This document shows, piece after piece, positions 42,876 to 54,770 of a DNA stretch of 64,000 nucleotides (its first letter is position 1; the number at the start of each line of letters is the position of its first letter). This DNA is from Haematobia irritans. Taxonomy: Eukaryota; Arthropoda; Insecta; Diptera; Muscidae. Where the stretch lies: NCBI RefSeq assembly GCF_050003625.1, contig NC_134397.1, forward strand, positions 67,678,669 to 67,742,668, in the 5' to 3' direction. The notes beneath the pieces are model-generated. The model had not been told where the DNA came from. It saw nothing but the letters and a program-made list of their open reading frames with translations, and did not search any database. A program made the translations under genes and the position numbers.

Positions 42876-43242
42876 TGGTCCTCCGCAAAAACTTGAACCA
42901 ATCCTTAGATTGAAAAATCCGCTAAAAAATTTAATTTTTTGCTAACAACGTAATTTGTCGCTTTTCCGTTTTTTTCTGTTATTTTCTCAGTATAAAAATA
43001 TTATTTGGGATTGCAAATTAAGTGTTTCTCTCATTCTTGAAAAAGTGCTAATCTTCAAATATTTCCTACCATCCAACATCTCCATGTCCCTTGAGACAGG
43101 GGTGTTCATGCGTGCGAGATAGAAAAGCATGTGGAGCATATGACAATATCACAGCTGTCATTCTCAGAGTGCTGATCTTTATTTAAAGCTGAGTACTATG
43201 GTCATTTTTCAAGCTGAAAACCAGCTTGTTTTCACGGTTACT

Positions 43243-45294
43243 TTTATACCCTCCACCATAGGATGGGGGTATATTAACTTTGTCATTCCGTTTGTAACAC
43301 ATCGAAATATTGCTCTAAGACCCCATAAAGTATATATATTCTGGGTCGTGGTGAAATTCTGAGTCGATCTAAGCATGTCCGTCCGTCCGTCCGTCTGTCC
43401 GTCCGTCCGTCTGTCCGTCTGTCCGGCTGTCCGTCCGTCTGTGGAAATCACGCTAACTTCCGAACGAAACAAGCTATCGACTTGAAACTTGGCACAAGTA
43501 GTTGTTATTGATGTAGGTAGGATGGTATTGAAAATGGGCCATATCGGACCACGTTTACGTATAGCCCCCATATAAACCGATCCCCAAATTTGGCTTGGGG
43601 AGCCTCCCGGAGCAGCAAAATTCATCCGATCCTGTTGAAATTTGGTACGTGGTCTTAGTATACGGCTTCTAACAACCATGCAAAAATTGGTCCATATCGG
43701 TCCATAATTATATATAGCCCCCATATAAACCGATCCCCAGATTTGACCTCCGGAGCCTCTTGGAGGGGCAAAATTCATCCGATCCGATTGAAATTTGGTA
43801 CCTGATGTTAGTATATGGTCTCTAACAACCATGCAAAAATTGGTCCATATCGGTCCATAATTATATATAGCTCCCATATAAACCGATCCCCAGATTTGAC
43901 CACCGGAGCCTCTTGGAGGAGCAAAATTCATCCGATCCGGTTGAAATTTAGTACGTGGTCTTAGTATACGGTTTTTAACAACCATGCAAAAATTGGTCCA
44001 TATCGGTCCATAATTATATATAGCCCCCATATAAACCGATCCCCAGATTTGACCACCGGAGCCTCTTGGAGGGGCAAAATTCATCCGATCCGGTTGAAAT
44101 TTGGTACCTGATGTTAGTTTACGGCCTCTAATAACCATGCAAAAATTGGTCCATATCGGTCCATAATTATATATAGCCCCCATATAAACCGATCCCCAGA
44201 TTTGACCTCCGGAGCCTCTTGGAAGAGCAAAATTCATCCGATACGGCTGAAATTTGGTACATTTTGTCAATATATGGCCTCTAACAGCCATGTAAAAATT
44301 GGTCCATATCGGTCTTTAGTTATATATAGCCGATGACTTATTACACAAAAATTGGTCCATATCGCCAAAAATAATCTACCAAAACTTTATTTCCATAGAA
44401 AATTTTGTCAAATTTTATTACTATAGAAAGTTTTGTCAAAATTTCATTTCTATAGAAAGTTTTGTCAAAAGTTTATTTCTATACAAATGTTTGTCAAAAT
44501 TTTATTTCCATAGAAAATTTTGTCAAAATTTTATTTCTATAGAAAATTTTTGTAATCTACCAAAACTTTATTTCCATAGAAAATTTTGTAAAATTTTATT
44601 ACTATAGAAAGTTTTGTTAAAATTTCATTTCTATAGAAAGTTTTGTCAAAAGTTTATTTCTATAGAAATGTTTGTCAAAAGTTTTTTTCTATAGAAAATT
44701 TTGTAAAAAATTTATTTCTGTAGAAAATTTTGTCAACATTTTATTTCTATACAAAATTTTGTCAAAATTTTATTTCTATACAAAATTTTGTCAACATTTT
44801 ATTTCTATAGAAATTTTTGTCAAATTGTATTGCTATAGAAAATTTTGTCAACATTTTACTTCCATAGAAAATTTTGTCAACATTTTATTTCTATAGAAAA
44901 TTTTGTCAAGTTTTTATTTCTATAGAAAATTTTGTCAAATTTTTATTTCTATAGAAAATTTTGTCAAAATTTTATTTCTATAGAAAATTTTGTCAAGGTT
45001 TCATTTCTATAGAAAATTTTGTCAAAATTTTATTTCTATAGAAAATTTTGTCAAACTAGATTATATACGTATTTAATCGGCCTTTTTTTGTTTAATATAT
45101 ACCCCGTATGGGCTAACTTACAATTTAGAAGACAGTGTTAAAAAGTTTTACGATACCTTGCCATTGGCAAGTGTTACCGCAACCCAAGTAATTCGATTGT
45201 GGATGACAGCCTTTAGTAGAAGCTCCTACGCAATCCATGGTGGAGGGTACATAAGATTCGGCCTGGCCGAACTTACGGCCGTATATACTTGTTT
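43243..45294 (-). mobile_element. HINE-1 element, complete, inverted, nested in the LTR element
   Basis: Tail hairpin TTTATACCCTCCACCATAGG at the left, (GTCC)n tract near 43379-43437, five 153-bp monomers (about 43550-44340), inverted 29-bp minisatellite (44385-45055) and head GGCCTGGCCGAACTTACGGC. The closest relative in the window is 23933-27111, which has nine monomers and an extra MITE. Confidence 0.8.
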
Positions 45295-45296
45295 TT

Positions 45297-46212
45297 AATT
45301 AATTAATTTAGAAATATAAAATTATTTTCAAACAATTCCTTGGATCTTTTCCATCCTATCTTTGGCAAGACTTTATCAAAATATAATCGTCTTCATTAAT
45401 ATATTTGTACTATTAATTTAGTGTTTGGTGAAAAAGCCGAACCTAGTACTCACCTTAAAGGAAAAAACAGAGTAAGGCAGTCGAATCAAAAAGAAGAATT
45501 TTATTCATACGGTTACAGGGAATGTAAAAGTATAAAAGTTAAAAAAAGGAAATCAACAACATCAAAAAGGTATACATTGGAAGAAATAAGTATGCAAAAT
45601 ATAGTGGTGGTAAAAAAAACCTCACAATTTCTGTTGGTGAAATGCTTGGTGTTTTTATGGAAATAGACATTTTCGCAAATTAATTGTTTCTTGTAGAAAA
45701 TTCTGGTCAAAGACAATTTTTTAAAGAGTTTAGTGTATTGGGGAAAGTGTAACAAACTCAATCTCCTCGTGGATACAACGTGGGTTCCCCCTGCCTACAT
45801 TGGTTTTGGAGCCTAATACCGTTATCCGTGGCATTTGACAAAGGCAAAATAAGAGAAGATATAAATGGCCATCGCCTCGTGAAAATCTCAAAGTTGATCA
45901 GATGGTTGTTATCAGAGATGATCAACTTCCGCCTTGTGAGTGGAAGCTCGGGCGGATCACTAAAACCTTTCCAGGACGAGATGGATACATAAGAGTAGCA
46001 GAAATTAAAACGTCCAGCGGAATTACTACCCGGGACAAAACTCGACTAGTTCCTCTGCAATTTATCTCAAATTCCACCTCCATTCAATTATAAACATTAT
46101 TATTTTTTTTCTCACGAATCTCACCACAACTATTCTCATCCTCAAGTCAATCTGGGCCACAGGGTGCTTGAAAAAAAATTATAATAATAATAATAAATTT
46201 TAAACCGCATTG
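45297..46212 (+). pseudogene. BEL/Pao pol C-terminal remnant
   Basis: 45902-46093 encodes MVVIRDDQLPPCEWKLGRI followed by FPGRDGYIRVAEIKTSSG and RLVPLQF. This is the pattern of the small C-terminal domain (DUF5641-like, 'vliredn.pp..W.lGri...pG.DG.vRv..v.t..G') at the end of BEL/Pao polyproteins. Just upstream the same frame continues back to about 45845 (SPRENLKVDQ), and VPPAYIG-like text occurs in another frame. The rest of pol is missing. The first 400 bp have no recognised content. The sequence stops where the second nested HINE-1 begins. Confidence 0.7.
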
Positions 46213-48143
46213 TTTTTATACCCTCCATCATAGGATGGGGGTATATTAACTTTGTCATTCCGTTTGTAACACATCGAAATATTGCTCTAAGACCCCATAA
46301 AGTATATATATTCTGGGTCGTGGTGAAATTCTGAGTCGATCTAAGCATGTCCGTCCGTCCGTCTGTTGAAATCACGCTAACTTCCGAACGAAACAAGCTA
46401 TCGACTTGAAACTTGGCACAAGTAGTTGTTATCGATGTAGGTCGGATGGTATTGAAAATGGGCAATATCGGTCCACTTTTACGTATAGCCCCCATATAAA
46501 GGGACCCTCAGATTTGGCTTGTGGAGCCTCTAACAGAAGCATATTTCTTCCGATCCGGCTGAAATTTGGTATATGGTGTTGGTATATGGTCTCTAACAAC
46601 CATGCAAAAATTGGTCCACATCGGTCCGTAATTATATATAGCCCCCATATAAACCGATCCCCAGATTTCGTTTGCGGAGCCTCAAAGAGAAGAAAATTTC
46701 ATCCGATCCGTCTGAAATTTGGTACATGATGTTGGTATATGGTCTCTAACAACCATGCAAAAATTGGTCCACATCGGTCTTTAATTATATATAGCCCCCA
46801 TATAAACCGATCCCCAGATTTGGCTTGTGGAGCCTCTAAGAGAAGCATATTTCATCCGATCAGGTTGAAATTTGGTACATGATGTTGGCATATGGTCTCT
46901 AACAACCATGCAAAAATTGGTCCACATCGGTCCATAATTATATATAGACCCCATATAAACCGATCTCCAGATTTGGCTTGCGGAGCCTCAAAGTGAAGCA
47001 AATTTCATCCGATCAGGCTGAAATTTGGTACATGATGTTGGTATATGGTCTCTAACAACCATGCAAAAATTGGTCCACATCGGTCCATAATTATATATAG
47101 ACCCCATATGAACCGATCTCCAGATTTGGCTTGCGAAGCCTCCAAGAGAAGCAAATTTCATCCAATCCGGTTGCAATTTGGAACATGGTGTTAGTATATG
47201 ATCTTTAACAACCGTGCCAGAATTGGTCCATATCGGTCCATAATTGTATATAGCCCCCATATATCCAGATTTGACCTCCGGAGCCTCTTGGAGGAGCAAA
47301 ATTCATTCGATCCGGTTCAAATTAGGAACGTGGTGTTAGTATATGGTCGCTAACAACCATACCAAAATTGGTCCAATCACACAAAAATTGGTCCATATCG
47401 GTTCATAATCATGGTTGCCACTAGAGCCAAAAATAATCTACCAAAATTTTATTTCTATAGAAAATTTTGTCAAAATTTTATTTCTATAGAAAATTTTGTC
47501 AAAATTTTATTTCTATTGAAAATTTTGTTAAAATTTTATTCGGTTCATAATAAAATTTTCATCATTGTCAAAATTTTATTTCTATAGAAAATTTTGTCAA
47601 AATTTTATTTCTATAGAAAATTTTGTTCATATTTTATTCGGTTCATAATCATGGTTGCCACTCGAGCCAAAAATAATCTACCAAGATTTTATTTCTATAG
47701 AAAATTTTGTCAAAAGTTTATTTCTATAGAAAATTTTGTTAAAATTTTATTTCTGTAGAAATTTTTGTCAAAATTTTCTTTCTATAGAAAATTTTGTGAA
47801 AATTTTTATTTCTATAGAAAATTTTGTGAAAATTTTTATTTCTATAGAAAATTTTGTGAAAATTGTATTTCTGTAGAAAATTTTGTCAAAATTTTATGTC
47901 TACTTTGTCAAACTGAATTATATACATATTGGATCGATCTTTTTTGATTTAATATATACCACGTATGGACTTACATACAATTTAGAAGATGGTGTTAGGA
48001 GGTTTTAAGATACCTTGCCATCGGCAAGCGTTACCGCAACTTAAGTAATTCGATTGTGGATGGCAGTGTTTAGAATCGTAATTCATGATGGAGGCTACAT
48101 AAGCTTCGGCCTGGCCGAACTTACGGCCGTATATACTTGTTTT
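46213..48143 (-). mobile_element. HINE-1 element, complete, inverted, second nested copy
   Basis: Tail hairpin TTTTATACCCTCCATCATAG, a (GTCC)n tract, about seven monomers (46480-47390), two blocks of inverted 29-bp minisatellite split by ATCATGGTTGCCACT (47440-47905), and head GGCCTGGCCGAACTTACGGC ending 48143. Confidence 0.8.
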
Positions 48144-48741
48144 GTTTGCTTTTTGTTTATTTCATTTCATAGGGCTCCTAGAAACCCAAAAATTCACCAA
48201 TGCCAAATTCGCGAACGATAAGGTTTTGTAGACGGTTTTTGGATATGGACATTGGCGAGAGACGTCGTGAAGCGAAACGGTTCGGCTACTGCATGAGTTG
48301 CCTTGCCAGATAACACAAGTCATATGAGTGCCATTCTGAAACAGCGTGTAAGAAATGTGGCAGAGAACATCACACCCTTCTTCATCTTCACCAAATGGAA
48401 ATGGGACGTGTCCCTTCTGATATGTCACATCTTCTGGAAATGGCAACTTCCGTCAGAGGCGTTACCCATCATGACATTTCATTAACCAGAAGACGACGTT
48501 CCCCAGCTCGAAGACATAACAAAGAGCATCGGCGAATCGTCCATCGGCCAACGATTCCAGAAAATCACGACCATGGAACCTCATATCGTGATAATCGATC
48601 TGACGGACTAGTCTTATCTCACAATAACCCGGCTTCTCATCAACTAGACATGGTGCACATCGCCCTTAAAACTCTACAGCGTCTTACCCAAGCTATTGTA
48701 TGATGTATCTTGCCCTTTATTTCGGCCAAGGCGGGGGAGGA
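48144..48741 (+). pseudogene. BEL/Pao gag zinc-knuckle remnant fused to the 3' end
   Basis: Reading from about 48257: ERRREAKRFGYCMSCLAR, a TAA stop at 48311-48313, then HKSYECHSETACKKCGREHH and TLLHLHQ. These form a CX2CX4HX4C knuckle (the stop lies within it) followed by CX2CX4H-type residues and the HHTLLH signature of BEL/Pao Gag. The open frame then runs to 48703, and a purine-rich tract AAGGCGGGGGAGGA (48728-48741) follows directly before the 3' LTR. Protease, RT, RNase H and integrase are absent. This side therefore looks like a gag-to-3'-end deletion. Confidence 0.75.
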
Positions 48742-49340
48742 TGTAGAACGCAGTTTGGTCTTCATGCATCTTGAACTGAAATTCCATTAAATTTTTTATT
48801 GAATTGTATTGAATTGAATTTTATTGAATTGAAATTTATATTTCTATAAAAATTACTTCTAGTTTGTAAAGCAATGAATTAAGAACAATACAACACTGAA
48901 TTAAGATTTTTTTAATGAAGATTGGCAACTCATTTTCGCTTTTTTATCCGCTCTTATTTTATAAGAGGGTTCCTGTCATGTAAAACAGGAAATCTTCTTC
49001 TCTTGTCGCTTGACGGTCAACCAGATCAGTTCGTTGCCTCTCGTCGTTCATAGGAATCTCTCCCGTCTCTCAACTATAATAAATGTGACACGAAATCACA
49101 CCTGTTTTAATTTGGGCTGCCGGGAGTATTTTGTCGAAGCAACTTGGGGTATTTGCTAGAGTTCCCAACTTTAACTTATTTATCTATTGGAACCTAAGTT
49201 CCACTCAACAACAACAAGAACTGGTGTTTTCATGAACCTAAGTTCTTTGTTATTGCAAAACATTCGGTGTCTTGACGAACCTTAGTTCACCTCTAAATTA
49301 CGCTAAACGGTATATAACACAAAGATAAGTATAATCTTCA
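48742..49340 (+). repeat. 3' LTR
   Basis: Starts TGTAGAACGCAGTTTGGTCT and ends AAGTATAATCTTCA. It differs from the 5' LTR by scattered substitutions (for example TTCGTTGCC against TTCATTGCC) and by a shorter ATTGAATTG stretch, so the insertion is not very recent. Confidence 0.85.
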
Positions 49341-50157
49341 CTACGGATTCTAGAAGCCCAAGAAGTAAAATCGGGAGATCGATCTATATGGGGGCTATAT
49401 CATAACATTTCCTAGAATACCCCTACATTTCCAAATTCAAGCAAATTGAATAAAAACTACGGATTCTAGAAGCCCAATAAGTAAAATCGGGAGATCGGTT
49501 TATATATTGGGGATATATCAAAACATGGACCGATACTCACCCTTTCCGGCACACATTTTTATGGTTCTAGAATACATCTAGATTTCCAATTTCAGGCAAA
49601 TTGGGTAAAAACTACGGATTCTAGAAGCACAAGAAGTAAAATCGAGAGATCTGTCTATATGGGAGCTATACCAAAACATGCATCGATACCTCCCATTTTC
49701 GACACACCAATTTGTAGTCTTAAAATACCTCTAGATTTTCAATTTCAGGCAAATCGGATAGAAAATACACTTGCTAGACGCCCAAGAAACAAAATCGGGA
49801 AATCGGTCCATATGGGGGTTATACCAAAACATGGGCCGATAGGCAACATTTTCAGTACACTTTTTGATTGTCCTAAATATCTCTAGATTTCCAATTTCAG
49901 GCAAATTGAATAAAAAGTACGGTTTCTATAAGCCCAAGACCCCGAATCGGGAGGTCGATTTATATGGGGATTATATCAAAACTTGGACCGATATAGCCCA
50001 TCTTTGAACTTGACCTGCCTGCGAACAAAAGACGAATCTGTGGCAAATTTCAGGACGATAGCACCATTATTGAAGGCTGTAGCGTGATTACAACAGACTG
50101 ACAGATTTCCTATAGATTTCCAATTTCAGGCAAATTGAATAAAAACTACGGTTTCTA
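49341..50157 (+). mobile_element. HINE-3 element, middle part
   Basis: Continues the element begun at 41511. It has about four monomers, a first tail start (GCGTGATTACAACAGACTGA at about 50083-50102), then a return to monomer text (TTTCCTATAGATTTCC), which indicates an internal duplication. Interrupted by a mariner at TA 50156-50157. Confidence 0.7.
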
Positions 50158-51091
50158 AAGGGTGATTTGTTAAGAGCTTGATAACTTTTTAAAAAAAAAA
50201 AACGCATAAAATTTGCAAAATCTCATCGGTTCTTTATTTGAAACGTTAGATTGGTCCATGACATTTACTTTTTGAAGATAATTTCATTTAAATGTTGACC
50301 GCGGCTGCGTCTTAGGTGGTCCATTCGGAAAGTCCAATTTTGGGCAACTTTTTCGAGCATTTCGGCCGGAATAGCCCGAATTTCTTCGGAAATGTTGTCT
50401 TCCAAAGCTGGAATAGTTGCTGGCTTATTTCTGTAGACTTTAGACTTGACGTAGCCCCACAAAAAATAGTCTAAAGGCGTCAAATCGCATGATCTTGGTG
50501 GCCAACTTACCGGTCCATTTCTTGAGATGAATTGTTCTCCGAAGTTTTCCCTCAAAATGGCCATAGAATCGCGAGCTGTGTGGCATGTAGCGCCATCTTG
50601 TTGAAACCACATGTCAACCAAGTTCAGTTCTTCCATTTTTGGCAACAAAAAGTTTGTTAGCATCGAACGATAGCGATCGCCATTCACCGTAACGTTGCGT
50701 CCAACAGCATCTTTGAAAAAATACGGTCCAATGATTCCACCAGCGTACAAACCACACCAAACAGTGCATTTTTCGGGATGCAGGGGCAGTTCTTGAATGG
50801 CTTCTGGTTGCTCTTCACTCCAAATGCGGCAATTTTGCTTATTTACGTAGCCATTCAACCAGAAATGAGCCTCATCGCTGAACAAAATTTGTCGATAAAA
50901 AAGCGGATTTTCTGTCAACTTTTCTAGGGCCCATTCACTGAAAATTCGACGTTGTGGCTCGTTAGTAAGTCTATTCATGATGAAATGTCAAAGCATACTG
51001 AGCATCTTTCTCTTTGACACCATGTCTGAAATCCCACGTGATCTGTCAAATACTAATGCATGAAAATCCTAACCTCAAAAGAATCACCCTT
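50158..51091 (-). mobile_element. Mariner-type element, 934 bp, internally deleted, inverted
   Basis: Termini AAGGGTGATT and AATCACCCTT with TA at 50156-50157 and 51092-51093. Flanks rejoin to the HINE-3 monomer text GTTTC-TA-TAAGCCCAAGAC. Same length and same deletion as the element at 29217-30150. Confidence 0.95.
50265..50978 (-). CDS. Mariner-type transposase, catalytic domain only
   Basis: Intact 237-residue frame with the same three motifs as 29330-30043: D35 in FSDEAHFWLNG, D128 in QQDGATCHTA and D165 in SCDLTPLDYFLW. It differs at about four residues (for example A22T, V61I, M66L). It lacks an N-terminal DNA-binding domain. That two copies share one deletion yet both keep an open frame suggests recent spread of a deleted form, mobilised by a full-length relative elsewhere. 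Expression is unknown. Confidence 0.85.
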   Translation of the reverse strand: MNRLTNEPQRRIFSEWALEKLTENPLFYRQILFSDEAHFWLNGYVNKQNCRIWSEEQPEAIQELPLHPEKCTVWCGLYAGGIIGPYFFKDAVGRNVTVNGDRYRSMLTNFLLPKMEELNLVDMWFQQDGATCHTARDSMAILRENFGEQFISRNGPVSWPPRSCDLTPLDYFLWGYVKSKVYRNKPATIPALEDNISEEIRAIPAEMLEKVAQNWTFRMDHLRRSRGQHLNEIIFKK

Positions 51092-51487
51092 TATAAGCCC
51101 AAGACCCCAAATCGGGAGGTCGGTTTATATGGGGACTATATCAAAACTTGGACCGATATAGCCCATCTTCGAACTTGACCTGCCTGCAAACAAAAGATGA
51201 ATCTGTGGCAAATTTCAACCAGATCAGTTCGTTGCCTCTCGTCGTTCATAGGAATCTCTCCCGTCTCTCAACTATAATAAATTTCAGGACGATAGTGCCA
51301 TTATTGAAGGCTGTAGCGTGATTACAACAGACAGACATACGGACATGCTTATATCGTCTTAGAATTTCTCCCTGATCAAGAATATATATACTTTATATAG
51401 TCGGAAATCGATATTTCGATGTGTTACAAACGGAATGACAAACTTATTATACCCCCGTCACCATTCTATGGTGGTGGGTATAAAAAT
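51092..51487 (+). mobile_element. HINE-3 element, last part with tail
   Basis: One monomer, then the tail (TATACTTTATATAGTCGG, TGTTACAAACGGAATGACAA) and the hairpin ACCATTCTATGGTGGTGGGT-ATAAAAA. A 66-bp piece of LTR is embedded at about 51218-51283. Confidence 0.75.
51218..51283 (+). repeat. 66-bp patch of LTR sequence inside the HINE-3 tail
   Basis: ACCAGATCAGTTCGTTGCCT to CTCAACTATAATAAAT equals 49019-49083 of the 3' LTR (it has TTCG, as in the 3' LTR, not TTCA as in the 5' LTR). AAATTTCA occurs on both sides of the patch, whereas the sister tail at 50043 has it once (CAAATTTCAGGACGATAG). Confidence 0.85.
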
Positions 51488-52162
51488 GCGCCTTCTAAGG
51501 AAAAACACTCATTTGCATTTTAACAACAAGAAAACTTTGTTCCCACGGTAATATTTTTTTGCAGTGTACTCTTAGTTAATCTCAATATATCACAGTGATC
51601 ACTCCATTGTGAACTTACATAAGTGAGCCTGGCGTCCAGGACGTTACATCAATTAATTCGATTTTATTTCATTTTGGTTTCGTTCACCACCGCCACAAAT
51701 TGTATGGAAATTCAATTAAATCTCATAACAGTGCCATTAATAAATTTGCAAAACCATATTTACCAAAATGAATTTGAATATTTCCGTTACAAACAAGGAG
51801 ATAATATCCGCGTTAATGTGGTATATGAATGCAATGAATGTAAACATCATGGGGCATGTTTATATGATACAAATAAATGATTTTTATGATCAATAAAGAA
51901 GAGGCCATGTAATGAAATTCCCAAACAGAATACATACAAATAAATGCATTTTTAATTGCGTTTTTTTTAATTTTAAGAAAATATACAAAAATAATTTTAT
52001 ATCCACCACCCTGGGATGGGAATTGGGTGACGATAAGTTCGCCATTCCATTTGCAATACATCGAAATATCGGGGAAATATTAAAAAGATATAACGATATC
52101 TGTCTGTCCACCGTTCTGAATTTTGGAGCAAATTCGTTTGTGTCTGCCAGCAGATCAACTTC
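51488..52162. other. Mostly unassigned; degraded HINE tail at the end
   Basis: 51488-51985 is AT-rich with possible SINE-tail words (CACTCCATTGTGAACTTACA, AAGTGAGCCTGG at 51600-51630). The 85-codon frame 51623-51880 has no recognised motif. 51995-52160 is a diverged inverted Helitron-like tail (TTATATCCACCACCCTGGGA, CGCCATTCCATTTGCAATAC, TCTGTCTGTCCACCG). Confidence 0.45.
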
Positions 52163-53603
52163 AACAAGTATATACGGCCGTAAGTTCGGCCAGGCCGAAT
52201 CTTATGTACCCTCCACCATGGAGTTGCGTAGAAACTTCTACTAAAGACTGTCATACACCATCGAATTACTTGGGTTGCGGTAACACCTGCCGATGACAAG
52301 GTATCTTAAAAAGGCCGATTAAATACGTATGTAATTCAGTTTTACAAAATGTTATACAGAAATAAAATTTTGACAAAATTTTCTACATAAATAAAATTTG
52401 AAAAAATTTTCTATAGAAATAAAATTTTGAGATAATTTTCTATAGAAAAAAATTTTGAGACAATTTTCGATAGAAAAAAAGTTTTGAAAAAATTTTCGAT
52501 AAAAAAAAAAATTTTTTCTATAGAAATAAAATGTTGACACAATTTCCTATAGAAATAAAATTTTGACAAAATTTTCTATAGAAAAAATTTTGACAAAATA
52601 AAATTTTAACAAAGTTTTCTATAGAAATAAAATATTGACAAAAATTTCTATAGATATAAATTTTGGTAGATTACTTTTGGCTCGAGTGGCAACCATGAAT
52701 ATACCGATTTGGACCAATGTTTGTGTGATTGCGGATGGGCTATATATAACTATAGCCCGATATGGACCAATTTTGGCACGGTTGTTAGCGACCATATACT
52801 AGCGTAATGTACCAAATTTCAACCGATTCGGATGAATTTTACTGCTCCAAGGGGCTCCAGAGGTCAAATTTGGGGATCGGTTTATATGGGGGCTATAAAA
52901 AATTATGGACCGATATGGACCATTTTTTGCATAGTTGTTACAGACCGTATACTAACACCACGTACCAAATTTCAGCCGGATCGGATATATTTTGCTCTTC
53001 CAAGAGACTCCAGAAGTCAAATCTGGGGATCGGTTTATATGGGGGCTATATATAATTATGGACCGATATGGACCATTTTTTGCATAGTTGTTACAGACCG
53101 TATACTAACACCACGTACCAAATTTCAGCCGGATCGGATAAATTTTGCTCTTCCAAGAGGCTCCAGAGTTCAAACCTGGGGATCGGTTTATATGGGAGCT
53201 ATATATAATTATGGACCGATATACACCAATTTTTGCATGGTTGTTACAGACCATATACTAACACCATGCACCAAGTTTCAATCGGATCGGATGAAATTTG
53301 CTTCTCTCAGAGGCTCCGCAAGCCACATCTGGGGGTCGGTTTATATGGGGGCTATACGTAAAAGTGGTCCGATATTACCCATTTGCAATCGATAACAACT
53401 ACTTATGCCAAGTTTCAAGTCGATAGCTTTATTCGTTCGGAAGTTAGAGTGCTTTAAACAGACGGACGGATGGACGGACATGCTTAGATCGACTCAGAAT
53501 TTCACCACGACCCAGAATATATATACTTTATGGGGTCTTCGATGTGTTACATTCGGAATAATAAAGTTAATATACCCCCATCCCATGGAGGAGGGTGTAA
53601 AAA
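52163..53603 (+). mobile_element. HINE-1 element, complete
   Basis: Head AACAAGTATATACGGCCGTA, minisatellite (52345-52665), CTCGAGTGGCAACCATGAAT, then four full monomers (52860-53360), a GACGGACGGATGGACGGACA tract and the hairpin CCCATCCCATGGAGGAGGGT-GTAAAAA. The open frame 52832-53395 is monomer read-through. Confidence 0.8.
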
Positions 53604-53745
53604 TGGGCTGAAAAAAGGTGTGCCAAATATGGTTTATTTCGGTCCATGATTTGGTATAACCCCAAATCATTGCATGTGCTTGTAGACGCCGCAATTTGTA
53701 TACGAGTTGCCTGAAATGGGAAATCTTGAGGAATATTACACAGCA
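53604..53745 (-). repeat. HINE-3 monomer fragment, inverted
   Basis: GGTGTGCCAAATATGGTT, GGTCCATGATTTGGTATAAC and GCCTGAAATGGGAAATCTTG match one HINE-3 monomer on the minus strand. Confidence 0.6.
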
Positions 53746-54310
53746 TTAAAGTAAGTAAAGTCCAAAGTCGGACTGGGCCGACTATATTATATCCTTCACC
53801 ACTAAATTTGTGATACCATCTCAACTCCTTAAAATTTGTTGGGAGCTATATAAAGGTTTACATTCCCATATACAAATATTTAAATCAGGACCGATTTGGA
53901 GAAAAAATTGTTTATACTTCTACAATATCTCTAGACTTTAAACTTAAATCGACTAACGCCATGAAACGAAAATGCACAATCCAATTCTGTGAAAGTCTGG
54001 GGACACCTTCGCTGACGTTGTGCCATTTTTTCCTAAATCGGAAGAATATATTTCGCTTTATCTAAATCTGAACCTATTTGGATAAAATTCGACAAAGTTA
54101 GATATGTTAGAATGTTAAATTTTTTCTTTGTAAAATAAAATCATTTGCAGTACAATCCCGTTGAGATGGGTGTTTTCTGCCCTTTTTCGTAAACCATATG
54201 GGTGCTATATCTAAATCTTTACCAATGTGAACAGAATTTGGTACACAATGCTAAAATCGTAATTGTTCTCTCAGAACAAAATTTCAAGTAAATCGAAATG
54301 ACACGGTTAC
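53746..54310 (+). mobile_element. HINE-2 element, 5' portion
   Basis: Head AAGTAAGTAAAGTCCAAAGT with CTGGGCCGACTATATTATAT and CCTTCACCACTAAATTTG. The body resembles 851-1501 (TATTTAAATCAGGACCGATT). No tail. Confidence 0.55.
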
Positions 54311-54770
54311 CACAGTTGGTAGAATTCTACCAAAAATGGTAGATTTTTTACTGTGTGGTAGATTGCTAGAAATATTGATGTTTTGGTAGAATTTACAGAA
54401 TATTCCTCCCCAAATAAGAGGTACTTCACAAATTTCCTCTAGAAAAAAAAAACTTTCTATTGAAATCAAATGTTGACAAAATTTTCTATAGAAATAAAAT
54501 TATTACAAAATTTCCTATAGAAATAAAATTTTGATAACTTCTTCTATAGAAATAAAATTTTATTTGTAGAGTTTGTCAACATGACCTCAAGTCTTACAAA
54601 CTGTATAAATCAATTATTCAACAATTACAAGAAATAAAATTTTGACAAAATTTTCTATAGAATCAAAATTTTGACAACATCTTAAATAGAAATAAAATGT
54701 TGACAAATTTTTCAGTAAAAGTAAAATGATGACAAAATTTTCTATAGAAATAAAATTTTGGCAACATCTG
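54311..54770 (+). repeat. Degraded 29-bp minisatellite
   Basis: Units of ACAAAATTTTCTATAGAAAT with gaps, preceded by GGTAGATTTTTTACTGTGTG-type text also seen at 690-745. Confidence 0.6.

Larger units (their letters stand above)
42238..49340 (+). mobile_element. BEL/Pao-type LTR retrotransposon, 7.1 kb, internally rearranged
   Basis: Two direct repeats (LTRs) of 638 and 599 bp begin TGT and end TTCA. The 5-bp CTACT/CTACG (42233-42237, 49341-49345) is a target duplication with one change, confirmed by the HINE-3 consensus. Within the element only about 0.4 kb after the 5' LTR, 45297-46212 and 48144-48741 are retrotransposon-derived. The remainder is two inverted HINE-1 insertions. Coding remains are a pol C-terminus and a gag zinc-knuckle segment, in the unexpected order pol then gag. 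Confidence 0.8.

Noticed and set aside
43209..44291. 360-codon minus-strand frame as a gene
   Set aside because: Same satellite read-through in the inverted HINE-1 copy.
45421..45666. 81-codon frame as part of BEL/Pao pol
   Set aside because: Lysine-rich, with no match to any retrotransposon motif I can recognise; kept only as unassigned sequence within the element.
51623..51880. 85-codon frame as a secreted protein
   Set aside because: The start is hydrophobic (a stretch like FYFILVSFTT), but there is no repeat-independent support, no known motif, and it overlaps SINE-tail-like text. Left as unassigned.
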